64,000 nucleotides of DNA from Gammaproteobacteria bacterium (GCA_015709635.1 CP054180.1:1798001-1862000); one strand, 5' to 3'; positions 18,317-27,542 are shown, counted from the first letter of the stretch. Numbers and translations are program-made. The notes: a model not told the origin generated them from the sequence alone.

Positions 18317-19282
18317 GTGCTCATCAATTGTGTTGCTTACGAAAACGGCGCGCGCTTGGCCGATCTTGCAGTTGAAGAAATCAGCGACTACCTGGAACGG
18401 CCGGGGTGTTTTGTCTGGGTTGCGCTGCGCGATGCCAGTCACGAAGAACTGGAGAAATTGAGAAGAGAGTTCGATCTTCATGAACTGGCGGTGGAAGATG
18501 CGCATCACGGCCACCAGCGCCCCAAACTCGAGGAATACGGGGAGTCGGTCTTCGTTGTCATGCATTTGCTCGAATATCACAATGGCGACATGAGTCTCGG
18601 CGAGATGCATATTTTCGTCGGCCCCAATTATATTTTGTCGGTCAGGAACCACAGCCAGCAACATTTTCTCGGAGTGCGCGAACGCTGCGAGCGGGAACCA
18701 CTTCTGCTGCAGCAAGGAGCAGGATTTGTCCTGTATGCGCTGATGGATGCCGTTGTCGATCGTTATTTTCCCACCATCGACCGGCTGGAATCCGAATTGG
18801 AAGAAATCGAAGAGCAGATTTTCACCAAAGAAGCCGGTCTCAGCAATATCGAAAGGCTCTACGCACTCAAGCGGAAAATCATGATCCTGAAACATGTGGT
18901 CGCTCCGCTCATGGAAGTTGCCGGCAAGCTGTCGAGTAACCGCGGGCCCGTGTTGTGCTCCAATATTCGCGACTACTTCCGCAATGTCTACGATCATTTG
19001 ATCCGGATTAACGCCTCCATCGACACCATCCGGGATACCATCAGCACCGCTATCCAAGTCAATCTGTCCATTGGCGCTATCGAAAACAATGAGGTCAGCA
19101 AGCGCCTCGCCGCCTGGGCGGGGATTTTCGCTGCCGCTACGGCATTAGTCGGAATTTGGGGGATGAACTTCGAGCATATGCCTGAATTACAATGGGAATA
19201 CGGTTACCCGCTAGCGCTCATGACCATTTGCTTGGCTTGTTTCTTTCTCTATATGCGTTTCAAACGGATTGGTTGGTTGTAA
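18317..19282 (+). CDS. corA: CorA family magnesium/divalent cation transporter
   Basis: Inner-membrane channel for Mg2+ or related divalent cations. The large cytoplasmic N-terminal domain (HGHQRPKLEEYGE, EMHIFVGPNYILSVR) leads into a long stalk helix. Two C-terminal transmembrane helices follow, with the signature GMN in IWGMNFEHMPEL between them. GTG at 18317 is preferred as start because AAGGA lies seven bases upstream and the product then begins with the family's usual LINCVAYENG. An in-frame ATG at 18275 would add 14 residues without a good ribosome binding site. The gene is flanked by short inverted repeats. Confidence 0.9.
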   Translation: MLINCVAYENGARLADLAVEEISDYLERPGCFVWVALRDASHEELEKLRREFDLHELAVEDAHHGHQRPKLEEYGESVFVVMHLLEYHNGDMSLGEMHIFVGPNYILSVRNHSQQHFLGVRERCEREPLLLQQGAGFVLYALMDAVVDRYFPTIDRLESELEEIEEQIFTKEAGLSNIERLYALKRKIMILKHVVAPLMEVAGKLSSNRGPVLCSNIRDYFRNVYDHLIRINASIDTIRDTISTAIQVNLSIGAIENNEVSKRLAAWAGIFAAATALVGIWGMNFEHMPELQWEYGYPLALMTICLACFFLYMRFKRIGWL

Positions 19283-19302
19283 CTACTGGTATATCGTACT
19301 AA

Positions 19303-19358
19303 GGAAGCTCTGAAAAGGGAACAAGCGATGGCCAGGCAAGGCAAATTCAGAGTTTTCC
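19303..19358 (+). repeat. 56-bp mini inverted-repeat element, right of corA
   Basis: GGAAGCTCTGAA at the left end and TTCAGAGTTTTCC at the right end form imperfect terminal inverted repeats. The flanks are CTAA on the left and CAAA on the right, an imperfect 4-base duplication. The ends resemble those of the 143-bp element elsewhere in the window (GGAAACGCTGATT), suggesting one family of small non-autonomous elements. It begins 20 bases after the corA stop. Confidence 0.5.
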
Positions 19359-19557
19359 CAAATATAAGCAATTAACTTAGTCAGAAATAAGCAAACACTT
19401 ATTTATTTACCCAATTAATGGGCTTACCATAGAAGCGGGCTTTAAATAAATTTCCAAGCAAGTCAGCAATCAAAGTAAAGATCGATATGAGATCTGCGCT
19501 TTTAGGTGTCTGTGCGTGGTCTCGTGTAGTTTCAATTCTAAAAACAGGGAGCTACTC

Positions 19558-19950
19558 ATGAGTAAAAATAAAATCCTGATTGCCTGCATTCTGACGTGTT
19601 CTCTCATGATGACGTCACCCGCCAGAGCGGAAAGTAACTTTATCGACAAACTCAGCCAGGGCATTGCCAATATTGCCTTCGGCTTTATCGAAATTCCCAA
19701 AAACGTGATCAATATCACCAACGATGAAAACATTTTTCTAGGTCTGACGTGGGGTGTTATCCGCGGAATTGTCCATGGAGTAAGCCGGACACTGGTGGGC
19801 GGCGTGGAAGTCATCACTTCGCCGATTCCAACGAGTGAATTTGCCTCACCGGCTTATGTCTGGAATCGTTTCAGTGAAGACAGCCGTTATTTTGGCCTGC
19901 ATTATCCCGGCTATTGGACCAGCTACGGCCCGTTGGATAGTGGCGAGTAG
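19558..19950 (+). CDS. Exosortase system-associated small exported protein (TIGR04073-like)
   Basis: A 130-residue protein with a clear signal peptide (cleaved after SPARA, about residue 24). The mature part has the features of the TIGR04073 group seen in exosortase-carrying bacteria: KLSQGIANIAFGFIEIP, then a Gly-rich amphipathic segment (TWGVIRGIVHGVSRTLVGG) and an aromatic C-terminus. The molecular function is unknown. ATG at 19558 is chosen because AGGGA precedes it and the signal peptide starts there. It is followed 36 bases later by an OmpA-like lipoprotein gene. Confidence 0.75.
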   Translation: MSKNKILIACILTCSLMMTSPARAESNFIDKLSQGIANIAFGFIEIPKNVINITNDENIFLGLTWGVIRGIVHGVSRTLVGGVEVITSPIPTSEFASPAYVWNRFSEDSRYFGLHYPGYWTSYGPLDSGE

Positions 19951-19986
19951 TCCTGCTACGGCTCATTCAATCACGAGGATATCATC

Positions 19987-20679
19987 ATGAAAAAATATCA
20001 CTGCTTACCGCTTGCAATTTCGATACTGTTTTTAACCGCCTGCGCTACACCCAAAACCGATACGGAAGATCTGAAGGCCGAAATTAAAGCCGCCAGATCG
20101 GGTCACTACGGACAAGCCATGCTGCATCAAGAGCAATCGGAAGAAGATCTGGAGACCGCTAATGAGATTCTGGGTCATCTTGAAAAAAATCACTACTGGA
20201 ATATCAACGAGAAGCAGAAGGCGTTGGATGCCGCGAAATCAGCCGCGCGTCATCGTTTGGAAGCGGAGAAGGCAATGTGTCTGTGGTTGACGGAAGTACA
20301 CGGCCATAACCACCATAAAAAAGAAGCGATTCACGATACCGTCGCGTACTTCAAAACGGGCAGCGCGGTGCCCTTTAAAACCAAAGACGAAACGATCAGC
20401 AAAGTGGGTAGCTGGCTACAAGCGCACCCCGATGCGACTGCAACCGTCACTGCCTCCACGGATACGGTCGGCAAAGCGGAATACAATCGGGATTTATCGG
20501 AAAGAAGAGCCCAGGCGATGATACAACGATTAGTCGCCAATGGCGCAAAACCCAGTCAACTCATCGCCAAACCAATCGGTGAAGTTCCGGGCGCGGACAA
20601 CACACCCGATCAGGAAAACCGTGTGGCGATTGTAATCACATCGCACCCCAATTACATGGATTGCCCCAATGTAAAATAG
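19987..20679 (+). CDS. OmpA-like lipoprotein
   Basis: The signal sequence ends in the lipobox LTAC (Cys19), so the protein is lipidated. A helical N-terminal half (about 25-105) rich in Glu, Ala and His precedes an OmpA C-terminal peptidoglycan-binding domain (VAYFKTGSAVPF, ATVTASTDTVG, NRDLSERRAQAMIQRL, GADNTPDQENRVAIV). The Arg in ENRV is the usual meso-diaminopimelate contact. Length 230. It is probably cotranscribed with the preceding TIGR04073-like gene and followed by a hairpin. Confidence 0.87.
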   Translation: MKKYHCLPLAISILFLTACATPKTDTEDLKAEIKAARSGHYGQAMLHQEQSEEDLETANEILGHLEKNHYWNINEKQKALDAAKSAARHRLEAEKAMCLWLTEVHGHNHHKKEAIHDTVAYFKTGSAVPFKTKDETISKVGSWLQAHPDATATVTASTDTVGKAEYNRDLSERRAQAMIQRLVANGAKPSQLIAKPIGEVPGADNTPDQENRVAIVITSHPNYMDCPNVK

Positions 20680-20685
20680 CGCAAA

Positions 20686-20722
20686 AGTCCACCTGGCTAA
20701 ATCAAAAACAGCCAGGTGGGCT
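20686..20722. terminator. Strong hairpin after the OmpA-like gene
   Basis: A 10-bp perfect inverted repeat (CCACCTGGCT at 20689-20698, complement at 20710-20719) extends to 13 bp with one G-U pair. The following T-tract is poor. It may terminate, or partly terminate, the upstream transcript before the small lipoprotein gene. Confidence 0.55.
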
Positions 20723-20752
20723 CAGCACTTTGTTCCAATCAACAAGAGAAAA

Positions 20753-21013
20753 ATGAACATGAAACTACGCTGCCTTTTTATGATGATGATAGCGCTATTG
20801 ACTTTAGCCGCCTGTGAACAAAAACCGGCGGGTACCACGGAAAAGGTCATGGACAAAGTCAACGATGCGCTAGACCGGCGCCCTAACGAAAAAGCGCGCG
20901 ATGCTATCGAAGATGTCACGAGTGCCGTAAAGGATGCTTCTGAAGAAGCTCAGGGAAAAATGGAAGAAATCTCAAAAGAGATAAAGAATCAAACTCAGGA
21001 TGCCGCGAAATAA
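20753..21013 (+). CDS. Small charged lipoprotein
   Basis: An 86-residue protein with a signal sequence ending in the lipobox LAAC (Cys21). The mature part is strongly charged, Lys/Glu/Asp/Ala-rich and predicted helical (VMDKVNDALDRRPNEKAR onward), like an amphipathic coiled coil. No specific function is recognised. It follows the OmpA-like lipoprotein by 73 bases across a hairpin. Confidence 0.75.
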   Translation: MNMKLRCLFMMMIALLTLAACEQKPAGTTEKVMDKVNDALDRRPNEKARDAIEDVTSAVKDASEEAQGKMEEISKEIKNQTQDAAK

Positions 21014-21118
21014 TTCAATGCCATGAATTCTGCTGCTATTTTTCATTATTCTGCCGCATTGAAGGGTTCATTTTTCCCTCTGTCCGCGCACTGAAATGGC
21101 CTGAGACCGGATCCGCCA

Positions 21119-22342
21119 CTACTGGCGAAAATCCGCCAGCACATTGAGTAAATAGTCCACATCCTTCTCCGTATGTTCGGCGGAAACTTGCAGACGGATT
21201 TCCTGATCGCCTTGCGGCACGACTGGATAATTCAGACCGGTAGCGAGGATGTTATGCTCGAATAAATACGCGACCAAGGCAGCAGTCTTGGCGGTATCGC
21301 GAATGAAGACCGGAACGATGGGATGTTCTCCTGACAGTGTTTCAAAACCCAGCCGTTGCAATCCGGATCTCAGTTTGCAACTGAAATTATGCAATCGCTC
21401 CAGCAAATACGCACCTTCTGGGCTCTCCAAAATATCCAATGCAGCTAATGCGGCAGCCGCTTCAGCCGGTGTGATCGGATTGGAATAGATATACAGCGGC
21501 GCGGTTTCCCGCAAGTAAGCGATAGCCGTGGCGCTGGCGGCAACGTAACCGCCGTTGACGCCGAACGCCTTGCCGAGCGTGGCGACCAGCACATCCGCGC
21601 GGGCACCGGTGACTTCCTCGGTGCCACGTCCGGTGTCGCCGAAAGCGCCGATGCCGTGCGAATCGTCCAGCACGGTAATAATTCCTTCTGCATAATCACC
21701 CTGGTGCTTGTCGCAACACACAGCAAGTTCGGCCAGCGGCGCATAATCGCCGCGCATGCTGAAAATCCCGTCGGTCACGACGCACACCCGTTGATAGCGC
21801 TCGCGGTTGGTACTCAGAATATTTTCCAGCTCACGCATATCGCCGTGCGCATAAATTGCTTTCCCGGCGGGATGCGCCAGGCGGATCGCGTTGATGATGC
21901 AATTGTGATTCAGCGCATCGCTGACCACCAGCGTTTGTTCGGAAATCAACTGCGGCAGCACGCCGGTCATCGTCGCATAAGCGGCGCTGAACAACATAAC
22001 CGCTTCGCGCCCGTGAAACGCCGCCAACCGCCGCTCCAGCTCGACGTGCGGCGCGTACGTACCGCTGATAAAACGCACTGCGCCGGGACCGGCGCCGTAT
22101 TCCTCGACCGCACGCGCTTCCGCTTCAATGACCGCCGGATGCCGCGCCAGCCCCAGATAAGAATTCGAATTCATGCGCAAAAATACACGTTCGTCATAAC
22201 CTTGCAAGCGGTAGCGCGGGCCGAAACCGGCGGACGGCGGCAGCACGCCGCTGACGATTTTCTCGTCGCCCTTGCGCACGCCCTGTTGTTGCAGTTGATT
22301 GAGTTTTACTTGGAACAACGGTTCTATTTTTGCAAGCGTCAT
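21119..22342 (-). CDS. kbl: 2-amino-3-ketobutyrate CoA ligase (glycine C-acetyltransferase) family
   Basis: PLP-dependent alpha-oxoamine synthase. The aldimine lysine is in ATLGKAFG and the cofactor-binding segment DDSHGIGAFG is intact; NSNSYLGLARHP and SGTYAPHVELERRLA are family hallmarks. The family includes Kbl, BioF, HemA and SPT. Kbl is favoured because a threonine 3-dehydrogenase-type gene lies 12 bases upstream on the same strand. The reaction would be 2-amino-3-ketobutyrate plus CoA giving glycine and acetyl-CoA. Length 407 is normal. Confidence 0.82.
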   Translation of the reverse strand: MTLAKIEPLFQVKLNQLQQQGVRKGDEKIVSGVLPPSAGFGPRYRLQGYDERVFLRMNSNSYLGLARHPAVIEAEARAVEEYGAGPGAVRFISGTYAPHVELERRLAAFHGREAVMLFSAAYATMTGVLPQLISEQTLVVSDALNHNCIINAIRLAHPAGKAIYAHGDMRELENILSTNRERYQRVCVVTDGIFSMRGDYAPLAELAVCCDKHQGDYAEGIITVLDDSHGIGAFGDTGRGTEEVTGARADVLVATLGKAFGVNGGYVAASATAIAYLRETAPLYIYSNPITPAEAAAALAALDILESPEGAYLLERLHNFSCKLRSGLQRLGFETLSGEHPIVPVFIRDTAKTAALVAYLFEHNILATGLNYPVVPQGDQEIRLQVSAEHTEKDVDYLLNVLADFRQ

Positions 22343-22354
22343 GACACCCTCCGG

Positions 22355-23311
22355 TTATTCGTTGCGTAATTTCGCCGTGATATGCGTCAGCATATCGGCC
22401 ACCATCGCCGCTACATCGTAACGCGGCTGCCAGCCCCATTCGGCGCGGGCGGCGCTGTCGTCCATATGACGCGGCCAGGAATCGGCGATCGCCTGGCGCA
22501 GCGGATCGATGGCGTAACTGATCGTGAAATCGGGTAAATGCTGTTGGATGGCCGCCGCCAGTTGCGCCGGCGTGAAACTCATCGCGGTAACGTTAAAGCC
22601 ATTGCGGTGCGTCATCCGGCTGGCATCGGCTTCCATCAATTGAATCGCGGCGTCAATGGCGTCGGGCATGTACATCATATCGAGTTGCGTGCCGGAACTC
22701 AGGAAACAATCGTAATGCCGCTGTTTCACCGCGGCGTAAAAGATATCCACCGCATAGTCGGTGGTACCGCCGCCCGGCAGCACCTGGTTCGAAATCAATC
22801 CGGGATAGCGCACACCGCGCGCGTCGATGCCGTAACGGCGATGATAGTAATCGCACAACAGTTCGCCGGTGACCTTGGTAATGCCATAGATTGTCGAAGG
22901 ATGTTGCACGGTATCCTGCGGCGTATCGAATGCGGGAGTTCCCGGACCGAACGCGGCGATGGAACTGGGAAAAAACACCTGGCAACGGTGCTTGCGCGCG
23001 CTTTCCAGCACGTTCAGCAGACCATTCATGTTGATATCCCAGGCCTGCAGCGGCTGCTCCTCGGCCACGGCGGAAAGTAGTGCGGCGAGGTGATAAATGA
23101 CGGTAATGCCCTGCTCCGGCACCAGCGCATCGAGCGCCGCCGCGTTGCGCACGTCGAGACTGTAATAGGGACCGGAATGCGCCAGATGACCGGGCGGCTC
23201 ACGGCGGTGCCCGGCGGCGATCACGTGATCCGCGCCGTAACGCTCGCGCAGCACCTGCGTCAATTCCACGCCGATTTGACCGGTTGCGCCGGTCACCAGA
23301 ATTTTAAGCAT
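22355..23311 (-). CDS. NAD-dependent epimerase/threonine 3-dehydrogenase (SDR type)
   Basis: Extended short-chain dehydrogenase with the Rossmann motif VTGATGQIG at the N-terminus and the catalytic Tyr-Lys pair in IYGITK (about residues 143-148). SSIAAFGP and GVRYPGLIS match the epimerase-like L-threonine dehydrogenases. Together with the downstream ligase it would convert threonine to glycine and acetyl-CoA. The 12-base gap implies one operon. A sugar-nucleotide epimerase role is less likely given the partner. Confidence 0.8.
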   Translation of the reverse strand: MLKILVTGATGQIGVELTQVLRERYGADHVIAAGHRREPPGHLAHSGPYYSLDVRNAAALDALVPEQGITVIYHLAALLSAVAEEQPLQAWDINMNGLLNVLESARKHRCQVFFPSSIAAFGPGTPAFDTPQDTVQHPSTIYGITKVTGELLCDYYHRRYGIDARGVRYPGLISNQVLPGGGTTDYAVDIFYAAVKQRHYDCFLSSGTQLDMMYMPDAIDAAIQLMEADASRMTHRNGFNVTAMSFTPAQLAAAIQQHLPDFTISYAIDPLRQAIADSWPRHMDDSAARAEWGWQPRYDVAAMVADMLTHITAKLRNE

Positions 23312-23386
23312 TCCTTCCTCCGCGCTTAGGTATCCTGCCGGCCTCCTCCATTGCAGCCTCCGGAGGAAACAGAATCAGAAAACTAG

Positions 23387-23529
23387 GGAAACGCTGATTA
23401 ATTCGGCGAACGAGATGAAGCACGAGGCGCACGGAACACAGCAACCGAGACATATCAACAAGATAGGCGAGGAAGCGAGTACCGCGCAACGAAGTGATTC
23501 GCTCGTATAGTCAATTAATCAGCGTTTCC
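23387..23529. mobile_element. 143-bp MITE-like element, copy 1
   Basis: The ends are 17-bp perfect terminal inverted repeats (GGAAACGCTGATTAATT and its complement), with ACGAG matching again 6 bases further in. There is no transposase. The flanks are CTAG on the left and CAAG on the right, an imperfect 4-base duplication. A nearly identical copy of equal length lies at 29667. It ends five bases from the aroG stop codon. The ends and target type suggest mobilisation by an IS5-family-like transposase (inference). Confidence 0.8.
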
Positions 23530-23534
23530 CAAGG

Positions 23535-24596
23535 TTATTTCTTTCTACGTTTCTCGACCGCTTCGGCAAGCTGGTGCAACACGCGTTCCGTCGCTTCAAA
23601 ACTGATGCAACCATCGGTGATGCTTTGCCCGTACACCAGCTCTTCGCGTTTCTTGCCGTCGGCCTTTTGATTACCTTCGACCAAATGGCTTTCGATCATC
23701 ACGCCGCAGATGGTAGCACTGCCGCTGGCAATCTGTTCCGCCACATCGGCCGCCACCTCAACCTGGCGGCGGTAATCCTTATGACTGTTGGCATGACTAA
23801 AGTCGACCATCAAACGCGGCGGCAGTTTGGCTTTTTGTAATTCTTCCACTGCTGAGGTGACGCTTGCCGCATCGTAATTCGTTTTACGCCCGCCGCGCAG
23901 AATGATGTGGCAGTCTTCGTTGCCTTTGGTGGCAAAAATGGCGGTATGCCCTTCCTTGGTCACGGACAAGAAATGATGCGGACGGGAAGCCGCCGCAATC
24001 GCATCGATGGCGATATTCAAATTGCCGTAGGTACCGTTTTTGAAACCGATCGGACAGGATACGCCGGATGCCAGCTCGCGATGCCCTTGGCTTTCCGTAG
24101 TGCGCGCGCCGATCGCCGCCCAACAGATCAGATCGGACAAATACTGCGGACTGATCAGGTCCAGATACTCGGTAGCGGATGGCATGCCGATGGTGTTCAA
24201 ATCCAGCAACAACCGCCGCGCCGTCCGCAGCCCTTTGTTGATATGAAAGCTGTTATCCAGATCGGGATCGTTGATCAATCCTTTCCAGCCGATTGTCGTA
24301 CGCGGTTTCTCGAAGTATACCCGCATCACGATTTGCAATTGCGGTTTGAGTTTTTCGCGCAAATGCTTCAACCGCGCCGCATACTCCAATGCCGCATCGA
24401 CATCGTGAATGGAACACGGTCCGACCACAACCAGCAAACGGTCGTCCTCACCGTGCAAAATGCGATGAGTCGCTTGCCGCGCGCTATAAACGGTTTCTGT
24501 TGCGCTTTCCGTCATCGGATATTCGCGGTGCAGTTCCACCGGCGGAGTCAGTTCGTGCACGCCGACAATGCGCAAATCATCGGTCTGGTATTTCAT
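23535..24596 (-). CDS. aroG: 3-deoxy-7-phosphoheptulonate (DAHP) synthase, class I
   Basis: First enzyme of the shikimate pathway, condensing phosphoenolpyruvate with erythrose 4-phosphate. Family motifs are all present: VVVGPCSIHD, RVYFEKPRTTIGWKG, GARTTESQGHRELAS, GFKNGTYG, ILRGGR and MVDFSHANS. Length 353 matches the AroF/G/H group; feedback specificity cannot be read from the sequence. The MITE-like element lies directly beyond its 3' end. Confidence 0.95.
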   Translation of the reverse strand: MKYQTDDLRIVGVHELTPPVELHREYPMTESATETVYSARQATHRILHGEDDRLLVVVGPCSIHDVDAALEYAARLKHLREKLKPQLQIVMRVYFEKPRTTIGWKGLINDPDLDNSFHINKGLRTARRLLLDLNTIGMPSATEYLDLISPQYLSDLICWAAIGARTTESQGHRELASGVSCPIGFKNGTYGNLNIAIDAIAAASRPHHFLSVTKEGHTAIFATKGNEDCHIILRGGRKTNYDAASVTSAVEELQKAKLPPRLMVDFSHANSHKDYRRQVEVAADVAEQIASGSATICGVMIESHLVEGNQKADGKKREELVYGQSITDGCISFEATERVLHQLAEAVEKRRKK

Positions 24597-24713
24597 AACA
24601 ATTCCTTTTTATTGACACCCAAGTCTAAATGCAAAGATTTGCTTGGCAACAAATAATGCGGATTGGGAAAATGCGTATTTTAACCTAAGCGGGGAATTTC
24701 ATCAGAACGGCCT

Positions 24714-26147
24714 TCAGGAAAATCGCTCACGCAGCCACACTTCCAGTCTGCGCGTGGCGATTACGTCATCGCGGTTATAACCCAGTATGGCCGTTTTCAG
24801 TTTTTGTTTCTCGGTTAGGCTCGTTTCCGCACGAAAACGGTTGAACTGCACCACCGACCATTGCGATCCGGATTCTTCATTTTCCCATTGAAAATTCACC
24901 AAATCCGGATGCTTGCAGATATCTTTCAAGCCATAGCCTTGCAGTGGCAGAACCAGACAATCCAACACCGGATTCTGCATATCGAACAGCGGGCTGTCCG
25001 TGCCCAGCAGCCATTTCACCGTGGCGTGATTTGCCATGCCGTAACGCTCGGCATATTTGCCGATGGTGGCTCGTTCGTGATTGGAATAATGCGCCAGCAC
25101 CAAGTCGGAATATTGTGCGCGATAGCGCTCGATTTGCTGCAAGAAACCCAGCCAGCCCTGGTAATCGCTGGTTTCGGCGTCGGTCCAGACATACTCGAAG
25201 CTTTCCCTGCCGTATGGTGGCGCCAGGAATCCCCACAGATACACATGGCGTTCGCGATCCGGCGTCAACGGATTGTCTTCGATATCGAAATGAATCCAGG
25301 TACCTTGCGGCAAAACGGCTTTATTCAGTTGAAATACTTCGCCGCTCAACATCGAGCGCGCCTGCAGAATGGCGCGGTGCTTGCGCTTATTGCCTTTGAG
25401 ATGCGGCGCATCCGGCAGGGACTCGGCCGATTCCTCGGCAAGCCGCGAGATCGTGGCGATCCCGGCCTCGGTCAAATGATCTGCGGCCTTGCTGTGCACA
25501 CCGTACAATAACGAGATGTCTTCTTTGGCTTCAAATTCCGGACGGCAAAACGCCACATGCGGACAAATGCGGCATTTGCTGTGGCTGTAACGAACTGCCG
25601 GCGATTGCGGCAAATCCAGCACCGCTCTCATGCCGCTGATAAATTCATCGACCAGCGGTTCGACTTCATCGCCCAATTGCGCAGTGCGACCGTCACCGAG
25701 AAAAACCAGCGCCGGTAAATTATTACCGAGTAGCCGACGGTAGATTCCCAGTTGAATCTGGATCGCCTTTTTATTCTCACTCAAGGAAAGCTTCGCATCC
25801 GCCGCCTGGTAGTGACCGCTTTCATGCCGGATCAGAAAATCGGGATAACCGATCAAGCCTTGTCGTTCATCCAGCAAACGGCCTTGATAAATTACCGCTG
25901 TGCCTTGTTGCATCAAGGTTTGCGTATGTTCAACAGAAACGGCCCTGCTGACAGGGTACTGATTTTCCAGCCTGGCCAGCATCGCCGCTTCATGTTCCAG
26001 TCCGAGATCGCTGAGCAGTCGATTAAACGCATCGGGTTCCGGTGCTGCCGGCCGGTATTTATCCAGCCATACGCGCCGGATGCAAGATATCCACGTGCTG
26101 GCGTCACTGGGTTTGATCAGGATGGGAACGGAATCGCTGGCAGTCAT
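24714..26147 (-). CDS. TM0106-family RecB-like nuclease
   Basis: The N-terminal half is a Cas4/RecB-type PD-(D/E)XK nuclease domain: IGYPDFLIR supplies the acidic residue and ADAKLSLSENKK the lysine. CRICPHVAFC with an earlier Cys (SCIRRVW) could bind an iron-sulfur cluster. The C-terminal half looks like an RNase H-fold exonuclease domain (HFDIEDNPLT for the first acidic pair, YNRDDVIATRRLEVWL near the end). This two-domain layout is typical of the TM0106 family, whose role is not established. Length 477. No CRISPR array or cas genes lie nearby. Confidence 0.8.
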   Translation of the reverse strand: MTASDSVPILIKPSDASTWISCIRRVWLDKYRPAAPEPDAFNRLLSDLGLEHEAAMLARLENQYPVSRAVSVEHTQTLMQQGTAVIYQGRLLDERQGLIGYPDFLIRHESGHYQAADAKLSLSENKKAIQIQLGIYRRLLGNNLPALVFLGDGRTAQLGDEVEPLVDEFISGMRAVLDLPQSPAVRYSHSKCRICPHVAFCRPEFEAKEDISLLYGVHSKAADHLTEAGIATISRLAEESAESLPDAPHLKGNKRKHRAILQARSMLSGEVFQLNKAVLPQGTWIHFDIEDNPLTPDRERHVYLWGFLAPPYGRESFEYVWTDAETSDYQGWLGFLQQIERYRAQYSDLVLAHYSNHERATIGKYAERYGMANHATVKWLLGTDSPLFDMQNPVLDCLVLPLQGYGLKDICKHPDLVNFQWENEESGSQWSVVQFNRFRAETSLTEKQKLKTAILGYNRDDVIATRRLEVWLRERFS

Positions 26148-26261
26148 GCGCTATTTACTAAACTCAATCGAAGCTGCCGATTTTATCGAATTTGAGTCAT
26201 TTGCAGCGGAGGGATTTTGCGGGAAAAATTCAGTTGATTCCGGTGCTGCGGTCAAACACTG

Positions 26262-27389
26262 CTAACCATAGATATTTTCCTTAAATTGCTGTTGAATCGA
26301 TTCCACTTTTTGCCGGTTTTCAATCAACGCATTCACGCAATCGATATCCAATTTCTCACCGGCCAGCTGTTTTAGCATGGCAAATGCTTTTTCATTGCTC
26401 CAGGCTTCCTTATACGGACGCTGTGAAGTCAATGCGTCAAAAACATCGGCGACCGCGACGATGCGCGCTTCCAGCGGAATCTCATCGTTGCGCTTGCCGG
26501 CAGGATAGCCGCTGCCGTTCACCGCTTCATGATGGTATTCAGCGATATTGCGCAGCACATCGATATGATTGATATTGCCGAAACCAAAATTCGCGACGAT
26601 ATCATCAATCATTTCCCTGCCCTTGTGCGCATGGGTATTCATGATCGCCCGCTCTTCCGCATTCAACGGTCCCGGTTTCAGCAAAATACTGTCCGGTATC
26701 GAAATCTTGCCGATATCGTGCAGTGGCGAAAACATGAAGATATGCTCGATATACGCATCGTTCAAATCGTATTGCTCGGCAAGCGCTTCGGCGATGATAC
26801 GGCTGTAGCGTGACATGCGATCCAGATGGCTGCCCGTTTCGGGATCGCGCAAATGGGTGATGCCGCTGGTCGTTTTCAACGCGGCATTCATCACTTTCAA
26901 CGTAGCCAGTTCATTGACGATCATCAGCGCGATCAGATGTCCGTAGATATCGAGTATGCTCAATACATTCTCGGTGAATACCTCCGTTTCATGCGAATTG
27001 AAAAACAAAAATCCGAGAAACTCGCCGCCATGAAAAATCGGCATGGTATAGCTCGCGGCATAGCCGGAGCGGCCGACACGCTGGGTGTGCTCGTGCGTGC
27101 CGTTCTCAAAAGTCACCAGATTGTTAACCACCCGTGGCAGGCCTTTGTCGAGGATTTCCTTTAACGACGGCGCATTATCTAATGATGTTTGATAGTGTAA
27201 TAAGGGATTTTCTCCGTCGCTGCTATTCAGGTATGTTTTCAGCACTCGTGTATCGGGATCGTAAAGCGCGATTGCAATTCGTGAAACAAACGGAAATTTA
27301 TTCTGGACAGAGCGGTGCGCGCTGATCATTTTATCCTTCAGCGATAATGGCTTATTTAAATCGTCCAATAGGTCGCGATGATGATACAT
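26262..27389 (-). CDS. GAF plus HD-GYP domain protein (c-di-GMP phosphodiesterase)
   Basis: Cytoplasmic protein with an N-terminal GAF-like domain (about 25-160) and a C-terminal HD-GYP domain. The metal-binding HD is in FSPLHDIGK and the GYP signature in GSGYPAGKRNDEIPLEARI. HD-GYP proteins hydrolyse c-di-GMP to GMP or pGpG. ATG at 27389 is chosen; an upstream in-frame TTG at 27431 would add 14 residues. With the GGDEF-EAL protein at 5-8 kb it is the second c-di-GMP enzyme in the window. Confidence 0.9.
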   Translation of the reverse strand: MYHHRDLLDDLNKPLSLKDKMISAHRSVQNKFPFVSRIAIALYDPDTRVLKTYLNSSDGENPLLHYQTSLDNAPSLKEILDKGLPRVVNNLVTFENGTHEHTQRVGRSGYAASYTMPIFHGGEFLGFLFFNSHETEVFTENVLSILDIYGHLIALMIVNELATLKVMNAALKTTSGITHLRDPETGSHLDRMSRYSRIIAEALAEQYDLNDAYIEHIFMFSPLHDIGKISIPDSILLKPGPLNAEERAIMNTHAHKGREMIDDIVANFGFGNINHIDVLRNIAEYHHEAVNGSGYPAGKRNDEIPLEARIVAVADVFDALTSQRPYKEAWSNEKAFAMLKQLAGEKLDIDCVNALIENRQKVESIQQQFKENIYG

Positions 27390-27490
27390 TTTTCCGGTCT
27401 CAGGAGAAAAATAACATAACGGCCAGATCAAATTTGAGTTTGAATTTATTTCAGTTTAACACCCTATCCTCATTTCTCCGGTAATCGAAA

Positions 27491-27520
27491 TTGGAGTAAT
27501 CGGTGATCTGCTGGTATACT
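27491..27520 (+). promoter_or_regulatory. Probable promoter of the SRP RNA gene
   Basis: TTGGAG (27491-27496) and TATACT (27515-27520) are separated by 18 bases. The expected start, near 27527, is close to the 5' end of the RNA. Confidence 0.5.
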
Positions 27521-27542
27521 GCCGCAACTTTTGCTAAGTTTA

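Noticed and set aside
24714..26147. Cas4-like nuclease as a sign of a CRISPR system
   Set aside because: No repeat-spacer array or other cas genes are visible, and the fused RNase H-like half fits the TM0106 family.
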